Origin: Penium margaritaceum
Lineage: Eukaryota; Streptophyta; Zygnematophyceae; Desmidiales; Peniaceae
Assembly: GCA_023375785.1 (NCBI GenBank)
Contig: SZWC01000517.1
Location: forward strand, 311,303-375,302
Reading direction: 5' to 3'
DNA: 64,000 nucleotides
This document shows, piece after piece, positions 46,302-59,065 of the stretch. A program made the position numbers and the translations under genes. Under the pieces are notes generated by a model that was not told the origin of the DNA, ran no database searches, and worked only from the letters and a program-made list of their open reading frames with translations. Positions within the stretch are counted from its first letter, which is position 1. Each line of letters begins with the position of its first letter.

Positions 46302-49300
46302 AAAACGCTGGCATACATTGGAAAATACTAACAGACATTGACAAACACTGGTATACATTGACGAACACTGGTAGACATTGACAAATACTGGTATACATTG
46401 GCAAACATTGGTAGACATTGGCAAACACTGGTAGACATTGACAAACACTGGTAGACATTGGCAAACACTGGTATACATTGGAACACACTGGTATACATTG
46501 AAAAACACTGGAAGACAATGACAAACACTGGTAGACATTGGCAAACACTGGTAGACATTGGCAAACACTGGTAGACATTGGCAAACACTGGTAGACATTG
46601 ACAAACACTGGTAGATATTGGCAAACACTGGTAGACATTGGCAAACACTCGTAGAAATTGACAAACACTGGTAGACATTGACAAACACTGGTATACATTG
46701 ACAAACACTGGTAGACATTGGCAAACACTGGTGTACATTGGCAAAGACTGGTAGACATTGGCAAACACTGGTACACATTGGCAAACACTTGTAGACATTG
46801 ACAAACACTGGTACACATTGGCAAACACTTGTAGACATTGACAAACACTGGTATACATTGACAAACACTTGTATACATTGGCAAACACTGGTAGACATTA
46901 GCAAACACTGGTATGCATTGGAAAACACTGGTAGACATTGGAAAACACTAGTAGACATTGAAAAACACTGGTATGCATTGACAAACACTGGTAGACATTG
47001 GCAAACACTGGCAGACATTGACAAACACTGGTAGACATTGGCAAACACTGGTAGACATTGGCAAACACTAGTATACATTTTAAAACACTGGTATACATTT
47101 GCAAACACTAGTAGACATTGGCAAACACTAGTATACATTGACAAACACTGGTAGACATTGACAAACACTGGTAGACATTGACAAACACTGGTAGACATTG
47201 ACAAACACTCGTATACATTGGCAAATACTGGTATACACTGACGAACACTGGCAGACATTGACAAATACTGGTATACATTGGCAAACACTGGTAGACATTG
47301 GCAAACACTGGTAGACATTGGCAAACAGAGGTAGACATTGAAAAACACTGGTAGACATTAACAAACACTGGCAGACATTGAAAAACACTGGTAGACATTG
47401 GCAAACACTGGTAGACATTGGCAAACACCTGTATACATTGACAAAAACTGGTATACATTGACAAACACTGGCAGACATTGAAAAACACTGGTAGACATTG
47501 ACAAACACTGGTATACATTGACAAACACTGGTAGACATTGGCAAACACTGGTACACATTGGCAAACACTGGTATACATTGACAAACACCGGTATACATTG
47601 ACAAACACTGGCACACATTGACAAACACTGGTAGACATTGACAAACACTGGTCTACATTGGAAAACACTAGTATACATTGGCAAACACTGGTAGACATTG
47701 GCAAACACTGGTATACATTGGCAAACACTGGTATACATTGGCAAACACTGGTAGACATTGGCAAACACTGGTAGACATTGAAAAACACTGGTATACATTG
47801 CCAAACACTGGTAGACATTGACTAACACTGGTACAAATTGGCAAACACTGGTAGACATTCGGAAACACTTGTAGACATTGGCAAACAATGGTAGACATTG
47901 ACAAACACTAGTAGACATTGGAAAACACTGGCAGATATTGGCAAACACTGGTAGACATTGACAGAAACTGGTAGACATTGACAAACACTGGTAGAAATTG
48001 ACAAACACTGGTCCACATTGGCAAACACTGGCATACATTGACAAACACTGGTACACATTGGCAAACACTAGTATACATTGGCGAACACTGGTAGACATTG
48101 GCAAACAATGGTATACATTGGCAAACACTGGTAGACATTGACAAACACTGGTATGCATTGGCAAACAGTGGTAGATATTGGAAAGCACTGGTATACATTG
48201 GAAAACACTCGTAGACATTGATGAAACACTGGTAGACATTGGCAAACACTGGTACACATAGGCAAACACTGGTATACATTGGCAAACACAGGTAGACATT
48301 GACAAACACTGGTATACATTGAGAAACACTGGTAGATATTGACAAACATTGGTAGACATTGACAAACAGTGGTAGACATTGGCAAACACTGGTATACATT
48401 GGCAAACACTGGTAGACATTGGCAAACACTGGTATACATTGGCAAACACTGGTAGACATTGACAAACACTGGTATACCTTGACAAACACTGGTATACATT
48501 GGCAAACACTGGAAGACATTGGCAAACACTCGTATACATTGGCAAACACTGGTAGACATTCGCAAACACGGGTAGACATTCACAAACACTGGTATACATT
48601 GACAAACACTGGAAGACACTGTCAAACACTGGCAGACATTGACAAACACTGGTATGCATTGACAAAGACTGGTATACATTGGCAAACACTGGTATTCATT
48701 GGCAAACATTGGTAGACATTGGCAAAGACTGGTATACATTGGCAAACACTGGAAGACATTCACAAAGACTGGTGTACACTGGAAAACACTGGTAGACATT
48801 GGCAAACACTGGTATACATTGCCAAACACTGGTATACATTGGCAAACACTGGTAGACAGTGGCAAAGACTGGTATACATTGGAAAACACTGGTGTACATT
48901 GGCAAACACTGGTAGACATTGAAAAACACTCGTATACATTGGCAAACACTAGTGTACATTGACAAACACTGGTATACATTGACAAACACTGGTAGACATT
49001 GAAAAACACTGGTGCACATTGGCAAACACTAGTACACATTTACAAACACTGGCAGACATTGAAAAACACTGGTATAATCTAGCAAATACTGAAAAACACT
49101 GGTAGAGATTGGCAAACACTGGTAGACATTTGCAAACACTTGTGGACATTGACAACAACTGGTAGACATTGACAAACACTTGCAGCCATTGACAAACACT
49201 GGTAGACATTGGCAAACACTGGTAGACATAGGCAAACACTGGTATACATTGACAAACACTAGTATACATTGACAAACACTGGCATACATTGACAAACATT

Positions 49301-52011
49301 GGTAGACATTGACAAACACTCGAATACATTTACAAACACTGGTAGACATTGGCAAACATTGGTAGACATTGGTGAACACTGGTATACATTGGCAAATACT
49401 GGTATACATTGACAAACTCTGGTAGACATTGGCAAACACTGGTAGACATTGGCAAACACTAGTATTCATTGACAAACACAAGTATACATTGACAATCACT
49501 GGCAGACATTGACTAACACTAGTAGACATTGACAAACACTGGTATACATTGACAAACACTGGTAGACATTGGCAAACACTGGTAGACATTGGGAAACACT
49601 GGTATACATTAGCAAACATTGGTAGACATTGACAAATACTGGCATACATTGGAAAACACAGGTAGACATTGGCAAACACTGGTTTACATTGGCTAACACT
49701 GGTATACATTGACAAACACTGGCAGACATTGGTAAACACCGGTAGACATTGGCAAACAGTGGTAGACATTGGCAAACACTGGTAGACATTGGTAAACACT
49801 GGTAGACATTGGCAAATACTGGTAGACATTGGCAAACACTGGCATACATTGGCAAACACTGATATACATTGGCGAACACTAGTAGACATTGGAAAACACT
49901 GGTAAACATTGGCAAACACAGGTAGACATTGACAAACACTGGTAGACATTGACATACACTGGTAGACATTGACAAACACTGGTATACATTGTCAAACACT
50001 GGTAGACAGTAAGAAACACTGGTAGACATTGACAAACACTAGTATACATTGGCAAACACTGGTAGACATTGACAAACACTGGTAGACATTGACAAACACT
50101 AATAGACATTGACAAACACTGGTAGACATTGGCAAACACTGGTAGACATTGACAAACCTTGGTAGACATTGGCAAAGACTTCCAGACATTGACAAACGCT
50201 AGTAGACATTGACAAACACTGGTAGACATTGGCAAACACAAATATACATTGGCAAACACTGGGATGCATTGGCAAACAGTGGTAGACATTGGCAAACACT
50301 GGTAGACATTGACAAACACTGGTGTACATTGGCAAACACTGGTAGACATTGGGAAACTCTAGTATACATTGGCAAACACTGATATACATTGGCAAACACT
50401 GGTAGACATTGGCAAACACTGGTATACAGTGGCAAACCCAGGTGTACATTGGCAAACACTGGTATACATTGGCAAAAACTGGTATACATTGGCAAACACT
50501 GATATACATTGACAAACACTAGCAGACATTGGCAAACACTGGTAGACATTGGCAAACACTGGTATACATTGGCAAACACTGGTACATATTGACAAACACT
50601 GGCAAACATTGGCAAACACTGGTAGACATTGGCAAACACTGGTAGACATTGGCAAACACTGGTACACATTGGCAAACACTGGTAGACATTGACAAACACT
50701 GGTAGACATTGACAAACACTGATATACGTTGGCAAACACTGGTAGACATTGGCAAACTCTGGTAGACATTGGCAAACACAGGTAGACATTGGCAAACACT
50801 GGCAAACATCGACAAATACTCGTAGACATTGACAAATACTTGTAGACATTAGCAAACACTGGAAAACATTGGCAAACACTGGTATACATTGGCAAACTCT
50901 TGTAGACATTGGAAAACACTTGTATACATTGGCAAACACTGGTATACATTGGCAAACACTGGTAGACATTGGCAAACACTGGTAGACATTGGCAAACACT
51001 GGTATATATTGACAAACACCGGTGTAAATTGAAAAACACTGGTAGACATAGACAAACACTGGTAGACGTTGGAAAACACAGGTGGACATTGAAAAACACT
51101 GGTAGATATTTGCAAAAACTAGTATACATTGGCAAACACTGGTAGACATTGACAAACACTGGTAGACATTGGCAAACACTAGTATACATTGGCAAACACT
51201 GGTAGACATTGCCAAACACTGGTGTACAATGGCAAACTCTGGTAGACATTGACAAACACTTGTATACATTGACAAACACTGGTGTACATTGGCAAACACT
51301 GGTAGACCTTGGCAAACTTTGGTATACATTGGCAAACTCTGGTATACATTTGCAAACACTGGTAGACCTTGACAAACAGTGGCAGAAATTGACAAACACT
51401 GGTAGACTTTGGCTATCACTTGAAAACATTGGCAAACACTGGTATACATTGGAAAACAGTGGTATACATTGGCAAACACTAGTAGACATTGGCAAACACT
51501 GGTATACATTGGCAAACACTGGTATACATTAACAAACACTGGTAGACATTGACCAACACTGGTATGTATGAGGAAACACTTGTAGACATTGGCAAACACA
51601 GGTAGACTTTGGCAAACACTGGTAGACATTGACAAACACTGGTAGTCATTGACAAATACTGGCAGATATTGGCAAACACTGGTATGTATTGGCAAACATT
51701 GGAAGACATTGGCAAACACTGGTATACATTAACAAACATTGGAATACATTGACAAACACTAGCAGACATTGACAAACACTGGTAGACATTGACAAACACT
51801 GGTATACATTGACAAACACTGGTAGACATTGGCAAACACTCGTAGACATTGGCAAATACTGGTATACATTGGCAAACACTCGCAGACATTGACAAACACT
51901 GGTAGACATAGGCAAACACTAATAGACATTGGCAAACACTAGTATACATTGACAAATACTGGTATAGATTGACAAACACTGGCAGACATTGACAAAAACT
52001 GGTAAACATTG
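46302..52011. repeat. 20-base satellite array (GTAGACATTGGCAAACACTG)
   Basis: About 285 tandem units follow one another with few length changes. Frequent variants are GTATACATTG for the first half and ACAAACACTG for the second. One 21-base unit near 48222 and a short irregular stretch near 49070-49100 shift the phase. The two 10-base halves, GTAGACATTG and GCAAACACTG, differ at only three positions, all transitions. The long Cys-rich minus-strand frames (CQCLPVFANVYQ repeats) are artefacts of the stop-free unit. Element 2 interrupts the array at 52012. Confidence 0.97.
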
Positions 52012-53388
52012 TGTCAGGTGGGGATCCACCGCATCTCCGCTGAGGAGAAGATGGATCTGCGGAGGGAAAATTGCTGCTCCCACGGATCTGCGGAACGTGG
52101 CTTTCGCGGCCAGAGATCCGCAGAGGAGGATGAAGGGGAGACCGCGGAGTGTCAGAGAACGCGCAAGGCATGCTGGCTCCCAGAGCAAGACTGTGGTAGA
52201 GCGTGGGGTGGCGCAGAAACCAGTAGCGGTGAAGGAAAAGAGGCGGGAAAAATTGCCGCCAATGGACGGTGATCTTTCTACGGCTCATGGAAGCAATGGC
52301 TACGGAGAAGCCAAAATGGGCGGGACAGCTGGGTGAGAATCCGCGGTGGGAAAAGAACATGAACCGAGCCACGGAGAAGTGGAAGCGACGGACGTGCAAA
52401 AACACATGACGGCAGAACCAGATGCCAGGAAAGAAGCTCTACCAATGAGAACTCATGGTGGGCAGCGATAATCAAGGAGGAGGACCGGGAGGACGCACCG
52501 CGCAAAGACAAAGATTCAAGGAAGAACACGAGACTGCGAGCACCCAAGCCGCGGAGTAGAGGAAGAAGCGGTAATTGAACAGGGAAATGTAGTAGTCGAG
52601 TGTGTGTGTGAGATCAAGGATGAGACCCGCAGTACGTGTTACGCACCGCGCGGAGTCCAACACAGGGGAAGAGTGTGGTAGGAGGAGTCTGAGAGAGCTA
52701 GATTTGGCAGATATAAGGTAGTAGTGTAGCAGAGAAACGAAGCTAACAAATGACGCGTGCCCTTTGTCTGATCTTGTGCAATTTGAGTCAATGTAAACCT
52801 ACTTCCCACTTATGAGCCCGAGAGTCCTGACTTGTTCCGAATCGGATTGCTACATCCTCTCTTATCAATCCGCGCAAGGGATAGTCTGATTCACACTCTT
52901 GCTTGGCCCTTCCAAGATCCGCAGCTGTAAAAGGAGCTATTGCGTTGCTCTCCGCGGAGGCCTTCCGCGGAGGACAAAATACCTCCTCTCCGAGTGTGTG
53001 TGGGACGAACTGCTCGACCCGCTCCCAGTCCTGGGTCCAACAGGGACTCCGCTAAGAACCATCACCTCCAGGGAACGCAAATTGGGTGAAGGGTGCGGCC
53101 GGCGACTCCGTGTCTTTGCAGACAACCACGAAACGAGGTTCCGCGGGCGTAGGAGTCAGGGGCCACAAGGTGGCAGACTCTTGTGCCGGCAAGGAGCGAG
53201 CCTTAGAGCATTACCCACAAGCGGGACCCGAAGGGTGTGAAGCATCCGCAGAAAACTAGGAGAGGTAGCGGATGAGCAGCAAAGCGGGTGCTGTCTGACC
53301 ACCGCGGAATAACAGTGTCGCGGAGCAGACCAGATGCGGAAGTGAAAGCGCAGAAGCAGAACAGTGCGCAACAAAATTGGGGGTATCA
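52012..53388 (+). repeat. 5' LTR of element 2
   Basis: It begins TGTCAGGTGG and ends GGGGGTATCA, 1377 bases, aligned end to end with both LTRs of element 1. A GTAAAAGG stands at the TATA position near 52928. Confidence 0.93.
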
Positions 53389-55959
53389 GTGTCATGGTGC
53401 GGTGAGCGTGGACACTTCTTTGCTCTCTGCAAGCAGAACTACATGAACCTTCAGATTCAGTCATACATATCGGCACCCAGCTTCGTGCATCAAGATTCGC
53501 GAAGGCGGCACCAGCAGCTGTTACAGCAACCTTCTGTACGCCACTTATTGCTGCGGCGTGCAGCCACACAGGCGGACAGCAGAGACATCTTGCCCACACC
53601 CTCTTGCACTTCTGTCAGTTCATCGCCGGGCGTGGATCCACTGGGACAGCACCAAAGAGTTACCGAGTGGTTGGAACAGCTACACTGGCGGCGTATCATG
53701 AACGCAGTGGAGGACTGCGTGGAGGTGGAAAGCGTACACAGCCAAGATGTGCGCGGAACCCACCAGCCCCCGGCCAACAACTCTACGGAGCATAGGTGGT
53801 TTTCCAATGTGCCACCGCCAGCAGACGGACTCTCTGAGACCGGGAGATTACTGGCATATCAAGGGCCACTTTACCAGCGGCGCGGCGGAATGCAGCCGTC
53901 ATGGGCAGCAGAGGAGGATCACCTGCCATCCGTGCCCCTAGCAGGGATGGAAACCTCCCCACCCCCAATTGTCTCCACGGAGCCAGCCTTCGGGGCTGCT
54001 CACCGCTACCAAGCGCAGCTTGGATACATGCCTGCGGAACGTTCACCTTCAGCAAAGGGAGAAAGGGGGATGAGGCAGCCTCTGCAGGAAGCATCCACCA
54101 AACAGTTGGGCAGGTCACCTTTGATGCCAGAGACGAGGCAGCAGCTTCACCCACCCACAACAAAACAGGTGGCGGGGGATCAGGCAGTCGGGGCTGGACT
54201 ATCCAACGCGATGGACGGAGCATCCCTCCAGGTGAATCCGCGGTTGATTGCCGTGGACACCCCAGTAACACCGAGCGTGAGGGCAACGGTGAGCCACAAC
54301 CCAGAATTCACTGGATGGCAAGGGGCACCGCAAGAGGAACAGAGAGGGGACATGGTACACTAACCCTTCCTGGCTCCGCAGTCATCCCTCCCAACCCAGC
54401 AGCCACTCATAGGGCCCCAGCCACAGCACAACCAAGCATTGCATGGGATTCTGCCATACGCGGGGCCCGCAACAATCTCCTCTTCCAAAGCCCGACCAGG
54501 TTGGATGATGATGGGCACCTGGGTCACGCCCTCCGCGGCAGGAGTGCCGCAGCAGGCCCTTATGCAGCAGACGCCGCCACAGCAGCCGCCAGTCCCCATG
54601 ACGGCGCAATTGATACCCGTGACAGTTGGACACCCAGTCTATCACCGGCAGCCGGTGGTTACCACGCCAGCGGGAATTGCGATCCATCCAGCAACACCCA
54701 CCACTACCAGTCAGGTGCAGACCACTGTGCCCCAATCCGCCTATCCAGCGCTCCCGCCGAATCCAGGGACTACGGCAACACCTGTAGGATCTACTACCGC
54801 CCCGCTCTACCACCCTGCAGTGTCACATCCTATACCTCAGGGCTACTGGCTGCCGGGACCTACGGTCCCTGGCGCCCCGAACACACAGGCACCGCCCCTT
54901 GGGACTACCTTCTACTGTGCACCCTACGCGATGCAGGCCACCTCTACGACTCACTACTATGCTCTTTTGGCGACAGCCCCAATGAGCAACCCTACACCTG
55001 CACCCAAGGGGCAGCCAGAAACTAGCCACGTGGGTTATTCGGCAGTCACAGCCTCGCACCCCAACCCCCCTATTTCAGCCTCGCACCCGTTCCCCGCGGT
55101 GACGTCCATTGCTAGCCAGAATACTGTGCCCCAGCTGCAGTACGTACGTGCACAGCCGGCTAACATTCCGCGGCTGGAGATCTTCAAGGGGACCCCTGAA
55201 GAGGACCCATGGACATGGTTGAAGCAGATCACGATACATGCAAGCATAGGACGGATCCCACCAGACCTTTGTCTGGCCACTGCAGAGCTCCATCTTCAGG
55301 GTGCTACGCAGGACTGGAACAATGCACGAGCGCCGTTTAACTCCTTTGAGGATTTTGGCAACGCGCTGATTGAGCGCTTCAAGCGGCTGACCGAGGAAGA
55401 AGCACTCCGCAAGATTGAAAAGGAAGTAATGCAGAAGGACACCAATATCTGCAGGTCTTTGGATGAGTTCCTCACGTGGGCATCAATGACAAAGAACCCT
55501 CAAGGGGAAGGACTGCCGCTGTGGGTACTCTTGCAGAATCTCATCCGCACACTCCCCGATGAGATCAGCAGCCTGATGATTCCAGAGCGCTACCAGTCGC
55601 TGCAGGATGCGGTGTAGGACGCCACGGCCATTTCCACACGGCAACAATCTACGCGATAGCATCAGGGTGGAGATTCTCATGCTTCAGCACCAGCAGCACA
55701 GGCCTCCCAGCCCAAGCCAAAGGTGTGTTACACCTGCCAGAGCCTGGAGCACATCGCTCGAGACTGTCCGTGCAAAAGACAGGGTGATCTGCAAACCGAT
55801 CCCATGCAGCAGGACCCTATGGTGGAGCAGTGGCAGCGGTACTATAATCAACCCTGGCAGGATCAGCAACATCAGCAGCAGACGCAAGCTTGGCAGCAGG
55901 CACCAAACCATCCAATCCAGACTGCTCCGGGAGGGCAGGGCATTTTACCCAACCCATAG
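53377..55959 (+). pseudogene. gag region of element 2 (broken)
   Basis: Two long open stretches (53377-54363 and 54439-55617) and a third (55723-55959) cover gag. The first is Pro/Gln/Ser-rich. The second starts Pro-rich and then carries the gag capsid-like domain (LEIFKGTPEEDPWTWLKQIT, AELHLQGATQDW, LIERFKRLTEEEALRKIE). The third has a CCHC zinc knuckle, CYTCQSLEHIARDC, the nucleocapsid signature that binds element RNA, followed by a Gln-rich tail. The start of the first stretch overlaps the LTR end, so its true start is probably further in. Confidence 0.82.
53390..53411 (+). promoter_or_regulatory. probable primer-binding region of element 2
   Basis: TGTCATGGTGCGGTGAGCG follows the LTR after one base, identical to the same place in element 1. 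Conservation between two diverged copies supports a functional site. The primer tRNA is not identified. Confidence 0.4.
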
Positions 55960-56010
55960 GCATCCGCAAACTCTACGATCGGAGCTCGCAACGTCAAGCT
56001 GGGGCTGCCG

Positions 56011-57247
56011 ATGGCGGAAGACGTGACCACACAATTGCCTCCCACCGCAGCGCAGACCACCCTCATCACACGAGCCCAAGAATTAGGCTTGCGCGGATGG
56101 GATTTACAGATGGCAGCCGAAGTACAGGAAGATATGCGGTGTAAGGCAGAGGCCGCGGAAGAACACTTCCAAGAGGTAGTTGCTAATCGTACCGTCGTGC
56201 CAAAGAAACGACGACAGACAAAACCACCACTCGCAGTGGATAAGCAACCTGCCCCATCTCCGTAGGCACCAAAATCAGCTCCAGCGGCCGCGAAGGTAAG
56301 CGTTGACCTCGTCCAACGTCTATTTACCACTCCTATCGCGGAAGTCAACTTCTTTGAGTTCCTCCGCATTCACCCAGAGATAGCACCGCGACTGAAGGAG
56401 GAGTTCTCTAGAGCCAATCAACGACTCCAAGCTGTGGACATCTCTCTCAACTGTACTTTGCCTACCCCAGGTACACAAAACACCCGCCGTGCGGTACTCG
56501 ACTCTTCCTTAACATCAAGTCTCGCGGAAGAAGAGTGGGGATGGGCACCGCAGTCCTTGGAACCCCCGCGACGGGACGACAACCACTACGAGGTCACGTG
56601 CTGCATAGTTCCTAGCCATCATCAACACAGGGGCCACTCACACCACTGTGGCGTTCCGCGTCCTTCTGGTAGTCGGATGGGCAGACCGCATCCTCCCCAC
56701 GTGCCGCCTTTTTACCAACTCAGCGGGCAAAATGGACTATGGAGATGGGGAACTTCACGGCCTACCCATGCAGGTGGGATCTCTCCATGAACCATTGAAC
56801 GTCCAAATCATGCAAGCCAGGACGTATGACGTACTCCTGGGCATGGATTACTTGGTACCGCGGCGGGCAAACCTCCTTTTCTCCCTCGGCATCATGCAAC
56901 TCAGCTCCGCATCCGGGGAAGAAGCGTTTTGCCCAGTCACCATCGGCGAGAGGGTGGCGGTACCTGTAACCAACGGCAAATCTTTCTCCCTCTTGGAAGC
57001 TGCAACAGAGGACTCCCATGCGCATGAAAACAGATTGCCATCTATCACAACCGATGTGCCTGACGCGGAACACGTGACAGTAGGTGAATGGCAAGAAATC
57101 GCGGAGGAGTCAACTGAGCTCGGAGTACAGACCAACCTCCTGGGGCTGTGGCAGAGGGGAGAACGAGTCCTAAGGGATGGACATCCACTCGAGGACGAGG
57201 AGGAGTTCTACCCACTCCACAAAAAAACGGCATCACCACCCCCGTGA
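56011..57247 (+). pseudogene. first aspartic-protease region of element 2
   Basis: A lead segment (56011-56265) contains QELGLRGWDLQMAAEVQED. The protease-like part lies in the open stretch 56648-57247, with HGLPMQVGSLHEPL, TYDVLLGMDYLVPRRANLLF and a Glu-rich spacer toward RT. Active-site-like ATHTT-type sequence lies just upstream, near 56630. The position between gag and RT is normal for the family. The region is broken. Confidence 0.75.
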
Positions 57248-57256
57248 TGGGATCAC

Positions 57257-58300
57257 ATGCTCCACTCACGACTTTCTCCCGCACAAAAACAGGATTTGTG
57301 TGACCTGTTGGACGCATTCACGGACATCTTTGCTGGGTCCACAGTTGATCTGGGGGCCGTAGAGACCTTCCACGTCATCTCCACGGGAGACTCCGCACCC
57401 ACAAAACAGAAGGTGCAGCGCATTCTTTCGGAGCAGGAGAAGATTATCACAGAGGGGCTCGCTGAGCTTAAGGCGCAAGGGGTGATTGTCCCAATCGTCA
57501 GTCCTTGGCGTGCCAACTTGGTCATCGTGGGGAAACCGGACGGGTCCAAGCGATTCTGCGTTGACTTCCACGACCTCAACCGTGTGACTGAGGAGGACGC
57601 GTATCCCATGCCACTAATCGTCGACATACAGGAGCGCCAACAAGGTCACGGATGGTTCGCAAAACTCGATGTCAATGATTCCTTTCACGCTGTTCCCATG
57701 CACCCGGACTCCATCGCTAAGACTGCGTTTTTGACACCAGAAGGTCTATATGCGTTTACACGCAAGCCGTTTGGACTCCGCAACGCCAGCGCGACATTTC
57801 AGCGGGTCATGGACTCCACCCTCCGCGGAATCCCCAATGTCAGCTACTACATTGATGACATCATGGTTGCGGCACACACCTTCGAGGAACTGTTCTCGTC
57901 CCTGGCCGCTGTCTTTGCTGCCCTCCGCAGGGCCAGCCTGAAGCTCAAGGCAGCCAAATGCTCTATCGGAGCCGCAGAAATGGAGTTCCTGAGCTTCGTG
58001 ATGAGCTCGGATGGCATTAAGACTGATCCAGAGAAGATCGCGGCGTTACAGGAATGGCGTCAGCCCACTTCCGCGTGGCAAGTCAAGATCTTCCTGGGCT
58101 TTGTTTCCTTCTACCGGAAGTTTGTGCGTGACCACGCGCGCATCATCAAGCCGGTCCAAGAGTTGACGCACCAAGACGTGCCGTTTGAATGGACATCAGA
58201 CTGTGCGGACGCCTGGAAGGAAATCAAACTCCGCCTGGTTACCGCGCCCATGCTCGAGTTCCCCGACTTCAACCTCCCATTCTCCATCACCACTGATTAG
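57257..58300 (+). CDS. reverse transcriptase segment of element 2
   Basis: The open stretch is 347 codons. In order come IVPIVSPWRANLVIVGKPDG, a KLDV motif with catalytic Asp, FGLRNASATFQ and YIDDIMVAA, then FLGFVSFYRKFVRDHARIIK (thumb/connection) and the start of RNase H (LPFSITTD). It is closely similar to element 1 over the full length. It would be the RNA-templated DNA polymerase of the element. The remainder of pol is interrupted, so it is a fossil part. Confidence 0.93.
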   Translation: MLHSRLSPAQKQDLCDLLDAFTDIFAGSTVDLGAVETFHVISTGDSAPTKQKVQRILSEQEKIITEGLAELKAQGVIVPIVSPWRANLVIVGKPDGSKRFCVDFHDLNRVTEEDAYPMPLIVDIQERQQGHGWFAKLDVNDSFHAVPMHPDSIAKTAFLTPEGLYAFTRKPFGLRNASATFQRVMDSTLRGIPNVSYYIDDIMVAAHTFEELFSSLAAVFAALRRASLKLKAAKCSIGAAEMEFLSFVMSSDGIKTDPEKIAALQEWRQPTSAWQVKIFLGFVSFYRKFVRDHARIIKPVQELTHQDVPFEWTSDCADAWKEIKLRLVTAPMLEFPDFNLPFSITTD

Positions 58301-58333
58301 TCACGGGATGGGCTTGGCGCCATCCTATCCCAG

Positions 58334-59065
58334 ATGGTGTGGGAACCCACACAGAAGGTGATTGCCTACGCCAGTTGTGCCCTCACAGAAGGGGAGCGGA
58401 AGTACGCGTTGGTGAAGGGCGAATGCTTGGCTGTCCTTTGGGCACTCCAACACCTCCGCCACTATATAAAGAATGGCAAGCTGTTCACGGTTCTCATGGA
58501 CCATCAGTCCCTCCAGTGGCTCCTCACTACTCAGAACCACGAGGGCATCCTAGCCAAGTGGGCACTCCTTCTCCAGGGCTACAACATGAAGATCACGTAC
58601 CAGCCTGCGGCTGCAAACCGCAACGCGGATGCCCTGAGCCGACTTCCACGCACGGGCTGGCCAGACCCTGACCATGCACCGCTGAATATAGCAGAGGCAC
58701 CTCCAAATGATGCGAAACCTATCCCGGATGTCGTGACATCAACTCCGCCCACTGAAGTAGAATGGGAGGGAGTGGCAAGGGAATTCAATGAGGAGGAACA
58801 GGAGGTCACCTTGCAACTCCTGAATGAACTTGACCCCGCCGCGGAGTTGGCCGTCGCGGAGACCCTACCAGCCCTCTCTGTGTCCGGCCTGCAGCTTGCT
58901 CGCCGGTACAACCCCACCATCCGCGGCTGGACGTTCGAGGAAATCGCACCCCATCTTCCCCCACGACATGCAACCCCGCAAACCCCGCGACCGTCCGCGG
59001 CTCTAACCACGGACCTGTCCATTGAGCGACCCGCACTCTTATGCTCCGGCCACACCACTCCTTGA
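58334..59065 (+). pseudogene. RNase H remainder and linker of element 2
   Basis: It contains VKGECLAVLWALQHLRHYIK and LQWLLTTQNHEGILAKWALL of RNase H, then QPAAANRNADALSRLPRTGW, the conserved RNase H end. The linker that follows is acidic and Pro-rich as in element 1, and ends in TPQTPRPSAALTTDLSIERP. It leads to the second protease-like domain. Confidence 0.8.

Noticed and set aside
46278-52000. Cys-rich open frames of up to about 500 codons (CQCLPVFANVYQ repeats) over satellite 2
   Set aside because: Same artefact: the 20-base unit is stop-free on the minus strand in every frame. Metallothionein-like or keratin-like identity is not supported.
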